Source: Meandrina meandrites (lineage: Eukaryota > Cnidaria > Anthozoa > Scleractinia > Meandrinidae). From it: 64,000 bases of DNA. Positions 58,566 through 64,000 of this stretch are shown one piece after another. The number at the start of each line of letters is the position of its first letter. Within the stretch, counting starts at the first letter, position 1. The position numbers and the translations under genes are program-made. The stretch lies in contig OY855903.1 in NCBI GenBank assembly GCA_963693305.1, positions 55,432,150 to 55,496,149 on the forward strand. Direction: 5' to 3'. The notes beneath the pieces are model-generated. The model was given only the letters and a program-made list of their open reading frames with translations. It did not search any database and was not told where the DNA came from.

Positions 58566-59579
58566 CTGTTAATGGATACGAACCATCTAATATTGTTTAT
58601 GCATTAGTTAGCATCGCAGACCATCAATGGAGAGTTTCCATACTCCTCAAGTACTTGCTTCGTGTTAACAGAGTTAAACTCAGGCGCCAAAGAACCATCT
58701 GACACATCCAATCAATGTATTTTGAATTGATTTAGAGCTTAACATAGCATAATTGCTGGTAGACTTACATGGATTCTGGAATAGGAAGAACACACAGAAA
58801 TTTAGTTTACTTAGAAAATGCAAATCCACAAAACCGTTATTAACATTGTCTAAATTAATCGATTCACCTTAAAAGTGTATTTACCTTTGTGACAACTATA
58901 TTGAGTCAGTTTTTGGCAATCTAACAAAATTACAGGCCTACTTATCGAGGGATATCACTGTTTAGTTAGGCTGATAAACACCAAAAACAGAATAAAAACT
59001 AAAAATTACGAACAGAGAGTTAACACTGGAGATGCTTGAGACGATTGCAGGAAGAGTAATTGACAATTTACGTAACGAACCGCACCTACTGATAGGTCCT
59101 TTAACAACTTTCGTTTTTGCTTGGTTGTAAAGGTCACTATTACTTACACTATTACCTGCTAGAAGTTGGCTACCGCGATTAAGCTAATCTAGTACGGTTT
59201 ACTTGGAATTCATTCTAACAAGCTGTCAATGATGCAGTAGTGAGTAATATTAATCATCTTGCTTGCTGGCTAGTCTGAAAAATATATTTTATTCAATAAC
59301 GAGTAAAACCTTGGTAAGCTTTTAATTCGCATAAATTCCAGTCGCTTTTGGATAACAAGACGTTGCATTCCAATGGTATTTCACTTTACCTTGCCACCAT
59401 TTCGCGTAAGTCGTCACGGTCCGGATGACAGAAAGAAAAAAAAATGTAAAAAAAAAAATGTAAATGTTGTTTGTAGTGGTCGTGCACTTAGCTTCAAGAT
59501 AGCTAGTTTGCAGGCATGCCACTGAAACAGAGGAAACAAATATTTGAATGAAACATAACATGGTTAAAGATCCAAACTG

Positions 59580-59734
59580 ACAGGCAGACCAGCTGGCTAT
59601 ATACAAAGCGTGACCGAGGATTTGAACTCGGGACGACCGAGAACAAATCAAGCTAGTGGCAGGGTTGAGGGCCTGAACCCGGGGCCTCCAGATTACAACA
59701 CCAGCGCCCTAAACCACTCGGCCATGCTGCCTCC
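59580..59734 (-). repeat. tRNA-derived SINE-like segment, unit 2
   Basis: The fuller copy of the segment at 47,203-47,270. It has two B-box-like motifs on the minus strand (cgggttcaggccc and cccgagttcaaatcc), and ctttgtatatagccagctgg beyond. Unit 1 lacks ~90 bp between two short ctga matches, suggesting a deletion in unit 1. Confidence 0.5.
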
Positions 59735-59850
59735 TATTGATTCGGAACATGTAGCCTGAATCAGTAGGTTCACCAAAAGCAATCGATTTATCAACATGAT
59801 AGCTATTTTAATTGTGTTTTAGGTTCTGATCGGGAATCAGACTTTCGACG

Positions 59851-62800
59851 ATGGCATTGCGAGCACTCTTTACATTTTCTGGTATTTTCTTCTTCATAAT
59901 CTGTCATCAGAGTGTTGCTCAGTGCCCTGCTTCAATATACTCTGTACACGGTCACTATCTTAGCAACCATGTGATGTCAACAAGCGCGTCTTTGGATTTG
60001 TCCGATTGCAGAAGGAAGTGCGCCGAAGAATTTTACTGTAGGAGCGTTAACTACTGTCTGTTAAAAAAGTCATGTGATTTGAACAGTGCAGACAGATACA
60101 GCCATCCACAAGATTATGGCCCGCGAGAAGGTTACGTTTACATGGATGGAGCTAACAGACGACTAGGCAAGGTAACTCTGTGAATATGAATACAGAAACC
60201 ACAATGACAGATTGTACGTAAATAATTGAATAAAGAAGATTTTTATCGTATGATGAGTTTTGGATGCAAGGAAGAAATCGTTTGGTAAAACCAGAAGAAA
60301 CGGAAGATCATTTCTTTTACCATTGCGTTATAAAAGGTCTATTCGATATAACGCTTCATTTCATTTGTCAAAAATAATTACCCGGGAACGGGGATAGTTA
60401 TTGGCATTAAAGAAGATAAAAAAAATCCCTGAAGAAATTGGAATTTAACGTACAAGCAAGCTTCAGGAGTATTACATAATACAAAAAATATAACAAAGAA
60501 CAAAAGTTTTAAATCCCAAGTCGAATTATTTCTCATTGTTCCAATATTAAAAAAAAAAACATTCTTATGCTTAATCAACAATGATTTAGATAGACATATA
60601 CAGGTAAAAACTAACGATAGATAAATCCGACGTTTCGGCGACATCTTGGCGCCATTGTCAAGGGAAACTAATTAAATATGCGATTTCAAGAGTAACTAAG
60701 AGTTCAGAGTTTCTAATTTGCATAAGTTAGACAAAGACTTAAGCGCGAACTGAGTCTGATTGTACATTTAAACACGGTCGTAATTGTTTAATGAGTAACA
60801 TCTCATTAATGAGACAATCAAACTTGTTGTGGCATTTTTTCAACACGCTAAAACAATTGCGAAGGTCATCCAGAATCCAGCCTGCGTGTCTACTATCATA
60901 GTGTTTACGTACTGACGAGGTCTTGCTTCTATGTCCATCAACGCGTACGAACAGATGGCCACGGGTGTAACCGACATAACCAGCATCGCACTGGTCACAC
61001 TTGAAGTTATAAGCCTCAGCCTCAGTTATAAGCCTCAGTTAAGCCTCAGTTATAAGCCTCAGTTATAAGCCTCAGTTATAAGCCTAAGCCTCAGCTCATT
61101 GATCAACAATGCGTTGTGTATAACTTCAAGTGTGACCAGTGCGATGCTGGTTATGTCGGTTACACCCGTGGCCATCTGTTCGTACGCGTTGATGGACATA
61201 GAAGCAAGACCTCGTCAGTACGTAAACACTATGATAGTAGACACGCAGGCTGGATTCCGGATGACCTTCGCAATTGTTTTAGCGTGTTGAAAAAATGCCA
61301 CAACAAGTTTGATTGTCTCATTAATGAGATGTTACTCATTAAACAATTACGACCGTGTTTAAATGTACAATCAGACTCAGTTCGCGCTAAAGTCTTTGTC
61401 TAACTTATGCAAATTAGAAACTCTGAACTCTTAGTTACTCTTGAAATCGCATATTTAATTAGTTTCCCTTGACAATGGCGCCAAGATGTCGCCGAAACGT
61501 CGGATTTATCTATCGTTAGTTTTTACCTGTATATTCTTATGCTTATTCGTTCTTTTTGTTTTTAAAGGAACGTGGATTCAAATCGTGTGCCGAGATCCAA
61601 CAAGAATACCAGTCTGCACAAAGTGGTTATTATTGGGTAGTTATCGAAGACAGGGATGTCAAAGTGTATTGTGACATGAAAAACTACGGTGGGTAAACAC
61701 TTTATGTAATTCTTGGTTTTCATACTACGTCATAAAATTCTGAAATAAAAATTCAATAGGCCTGCTAAACTTTCGATATCACTAGGTGTAAGATCAGCTT
61801 AAAATAAATCTTTTTGCAAATTTCCAGCTTCGTTGTGCCCTTCGTTTTTAAAACAGAGCATTTTGAATATTCGAGTTTTCTGCCCTATGTGATATCAAGC
61901 TGAGTGCCGTGACAAAGTCGTTTTAATTCAAAAAAATTCCGCATTTCAGTCCTTTCCATTTTTGAAGATTGAACATTCCCAATGTACTAAGTGCTGTTTA
62001 TGTTAAAGTATGAGCCAAACGTAGTCGCTATTAATAGCAAAATTAAGTTCCAGATGGTTTCTCTGACATCACGGCGGCTATATTTGTGCCCCTCGGAAGG
62101 ACACAAATATGGCGTCTGCATACTGAGCTTTATAAATTTGCGTGGAAAGTTTCTTCAAATACTCTCAAACGGTGCACCCGCGGCACAGACTTCAGACTTG
62201 GACAAATTGTTTATCCATTTATCTTCTATAATATCTGAAATTTATAGCTTCTATCGTTGAATGGTTTCTATTTTATTTTTTTTATTGCGTGACAGTGAAA
62301 ACCACCAATACCTTATCCTTTTATTTTGACAGTTTGCCCTCATAAATATGCTAACGTTTATTTGTTTGTTTTTTATCTGCTTCAAATGTTAAGATGGCGG
62401 GTGGACCCTGGTCGTGAGCATCAGTTCCAAGAACAATGACCACCTTCAAAGAAATGCTAACAACTGCTGGAGCTCGAAGTTATGTGTTTCAATGGGAGAC
62501 GCTAACGCTATCGAGGCCCGCAAAATGGATGACAAGGACATTCAGAAACTGGCAGCTGCACACGAAGGTGAAAATCTCTTCTCGTCCCCTATCTCTTCTG
62601 ATTCTCATATTTTTTATCACTTGTATGGCAGAATGTCTCACCAAGCCCGATTTGCTTCGTTTCAATATGTTCGAAGATTTTTGTCCAAATATTACAACTG
62701 ATCCTAAGAATTTAGAACTTTCACTAAATTTACGATCCCTGGGCAGCAAAAATTGCTAAGGTTAACACGTTTCCGTTCTGTGCTAGCCAGGGCGCTAAAA

Positions 62801-63729
62801 AGGTATGCCATAACAGTATTAAAAGTAGTATGAACAGTATAAACTTTCAAAGCCTGTAACTCAAAAAGTTCAAAAAAGTTCAGAATGAGATTTACACCAA
62901 TTAAAAAGCAATACCTACGCTACTTACTGCTTGAAAATTGAGCCATCTCCTACCATATTTTCCTTGAAATTAGTGCTTCATTTAGAGCGTCCGAAAAAAA
63001 TGGTAAAAGACCTTTCGAGCAAGTTGGTTTTAGTAAATAATAAAGTTGGTACTCCGATGGTACTCTGCATCACGCATCGCCCAAGAGCGCTCTGGCTGTT
63101 TCGCCGCCCTTCCTTTTTAGCGCCCTGGCCCGAAGGACCGCAAGCGGAGCCCCAGAACCGTAAAAGAGGAGAATCATGCATGAAACAGGCCGAACTAGAT
63201 ATGCCTCCTTTGTTACATCTTTGACATTGGACATACATTTTATGGCCAACTGACACCAGGCGTAGAATACATCGAGGTCACGTTTTTTTTTGGTCAGGGA
63301 ATTAACATGATTTTGTCAGCGGGATTTCTGTGGTTGGAGTTGACTATTTATTACGGCTATGGAGTCTTTCTTGAGAAGTTGCGTAATAACTTCAATTACA
63401 GTATTTTCAATGAGAGTTGCAAGTTATTAAGAACCATCAAGAAATGTATATGTGTTATTTTGTCTGCCTGACCATTTGTACTTCAGGTTGACCAAGACAA
63501 AAAAAAAAAACAACTGTCAACAAACCCTTCCGCTAAACCAGCGCATGTCGCACGAATGGATAAGGAACCTTATCTATTCGCCTTGCAATGGATTAGGATG
63601 CCAGACTTCTTTTTTTATATATATAAAGGTGGTTTTTTTTATTCAATGTTTTTTATTTATCAATTATTTATTTTTACAGGAACATTTAGATTGGAAAAAT
63701 TGGACAACGGAGTAACGGCGTTTTATCAG
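59851..63729 (+). CDS. Gene E: secreted PAN/apple + fibrinogen-like protein, 5' part (exons 1-4)
   Basis: Coding exons visible: 59851-60171, 61568-61688, 62394-62567, 63680-63729; exons 5-8 lie beyond the window. Acceptor and start context equal gene D (acceptor ends at 59,822). The signal peptide is identical to D ([19 protein letters not shown]). The PAN domain differs at few sites: VHGHYL for VQGHYL, NYCLLKKS for [14 protein letters not shown] for RYSYPQ. Residue 69 is therefore an extra Cys next to the domain's conserved ones. Exon 2 begins [11 protein letters not shown] (KRG in D). Exon 4 reads [17 protein letters not shown]. Reading frame and splice sites are intact so far. Gene E is the duplication partner of D. 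Introns 1-3 carry unit-2-only transposon insertions but keep good splice signals. Confidence 0.88.
60574..61532. mobile_element. Penelope-like palindrome with equal 414-bp arms
   Basis: In intron 1 of gene E. Arms 60,598-61,011 and 61,119-61,532 are inverted copies, separated by a 107-bp loop of (ttataagcctcag)n units. A 13-bp direct repeat ATTCTTATGCTTA flanks the element (60,561-60,573 and 61,533-61,545). The right arm encodes, from ~61,116 to 61,403, a Penelope-type GIY-YIG end: CDQCDAGYVGYTRGHLFVRV, then HYDSRHAGW and NEMLLIKQLRPCLN. Unit 1 lacks the insertion (intron 1 of gene D, ~48,550). No reverse transcriptase remains. Confidence 0.8.
61116..61403 (+). CDS. GIY-YIG endonuclease C-terminal fragment of a Penelope-like element
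   Basis: An intact 95-codon frame in the right arm of the palindrome. It has paired Cys (CDQC), GYVGYTRGHL at the GIY-YIG core, Arg-Val-Asp-Gly-His, a SSVRKHYDSRH segment and the catalytic-type Glu in LINEMLLIKQLRP. Penelope-order elements use this nuclease downstream of RT for target cleavage. Without RT it is only a fragment; the left arm carries the same frame on the minus strand. Confidence 0.6.
   Translation: MYNFKCDQCDAGYVGYTRGHLFVRVDGHRSKTSSVRKHYDSRHAGWIPDDLRNCFSVLKKCHNKFDCLINEMLLIKQLRPCLNVQSDSVRAKVFV
61711..62309. mobile_element. ~600-bp MITE in intron 2 of gene E, unit 2 only
   Basis: Unit 1 reads tttatgtaatacctcatcc where unit 2 has ~600 extra bp. The ends tcttGGTTTTCA and TGAAAACCacc are inverted, with ACGTCATAAAA / TTTTATTGCGTGA inside. 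An inner palindrome at ~62,070-62,115 contains atatttgtgcccctc and gacacaaatat. AAT flanks both ends. The 89-codon frame inside has no motif. Confidence 0.7.
62787..63128. mobile_element. 342-bp MITE in intron 3 of gene E, unit 2 only
   Basis: Ends CCAGGGCGCTAAAAAGG and CCTTTTTAGCGCCCTGG are a 17-bp perfect inverted repeat. Unit 1 has no counterpart between ttccgttctgtgc and cgcgagcggagccccagaac (~49,200-49,255). Non-coding. Confidence 0.8.
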
Positions 63730-64000
63730 GTTACATATAATGATTCATCGAAATTTTAAATTCGATTTACTCGTTGTTTAACGTTTTGTCTGTCGTCTGT
63801 TTTTGTTGTTGAGTTGTATATTATATTAATTTTTAAGTAAGGATTGTTTTAGAAGGATTGTTTGAAAGTCATACGATGGATTCACAAAATGGTAATAGTC
63901 ATTTAACCCCAAATTTAAAAGATGTGGTAAATTTTATTTTTCACAGCGGCAAAACCAACATCGCAAGAAAGTGCATTCCAGTAGCTCTCTTTTAAATAGT

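Larger units (their letters stand above)
51732..59822. other. Spacer between genes D and E
   Basis: About 8 kb. 51,732-52,440 is the gene D 3' flank, with a GC-rich palindrome at ~52,325-52,385. 52,450-56,664 is homologous to gene B intron 7, last exon and downstream region (13.0-19.2 kb), and holds the relic exon at 52,701-52,779 and short duplications at 54,770-55,255 and 55,430-55,990. 56,665-59,822 is the start of duplication unit 2 with the LINE fragment, a MITE and a SINE-like segment. The reverse-strand frame 52,997-53,431 has a diverged counterpart at 14.7-15.0 kb without sign of coding constraint. Confidence 0.65.
56665..64000. repeat. Segmental duplication unit 2 (runs off window)
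   Basis: The second copy of the unit starting at 44,468. Aligned order: LINE fragment (56,789-57,815), upstream region, gene E exon 1 (59,851), exon 2 (61,568), exon 3 (62,394), exon 4 (63,680). It is longer than unit 1 over the same interval because of at least four unit-2-only insertions, and lacks the 47,939-48,414 MITE. Confidence 0.85.

Noticed and set aside
61450..61515. Possible hammerhead ribozyme trace (gccgaaacgtcgg) in the Penelope arm
   Set aside because: Penelope elements can carry hammerheads, but the CUGAUGA core and pairing stems are not present here.

Overview
This is a window of an intron-rich, AT-rich animal genome, most likely an anthozoan cnidarian (stony coral or close relative). 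The inference rests on GT-AG multi-exon genes for secreted PAN/apple plus fibrinogen-like proteins and on a repeat load of Ngaro-type tyrosine-recombinase retrotransposons, Penelope-like elements, CR1-like LINE ends and many foldback/MITE elements. No rRNA, intact tRNA, CRISPR or bacterial-type operon was seen.

The only convincing host genes are five tandem paralogues, all on the + strand: gene A (3' part, 722-3524), B (8871-13827), C (21294-36469), D (47391-51731) and E (5' part, 59851-63729, running off the window). B, C and D can be assembled base by base into open reading frames of 322, 321 and 317 codons. All share eight coding exons with identical intron phases (0,1,1,0,2,1,1). Exon 1 encodes a signal peptide and PAN/apple domain. 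Exons 2-3 resemble the N-terminal half of a fibrinogen C-terminal domain (Ser-Cys-x-Glu-Ile, V-Y-C-D-M, GGWTLV). Exons 4-8 encode a Cys-rich C-terminal part I cannot assign. A sixth copy survives only as a broken last exon near 52.7 kb. The proteins are probably secreted recognition or matrix proteins; that is inference.

Layout: 1-3.5 kb gene A; 3.5-8.9 kb spacer with a pogo-like MITE and a LINE tail; 8.9-13.8 kb gene B; 13.8-21.3 kb repeat-rich spacer, much of it homologous to 52-56.7 kb; 21.3-36.5 kb gene C, whose intron 4 (9.3 kb) holds a TTAA MITE and a Penelope-like element split by a 7.85-kb Ngaro-like element, itself carrying a 1.75-kb foldback; 36.5-44.5 kb spacer with nested transposons and local duplications; from 44.47 kb a ~12.2-kb tandem segmental duplication. 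Unit 1 (44.47-56.66 kb) carries a LINE fragment, gene D and the relic exon; unit 2 (56.67 kb onward) carries the same LINE fragment and gene E. Comparing the units shows several transposon insertions present in one copy and absent from the other.
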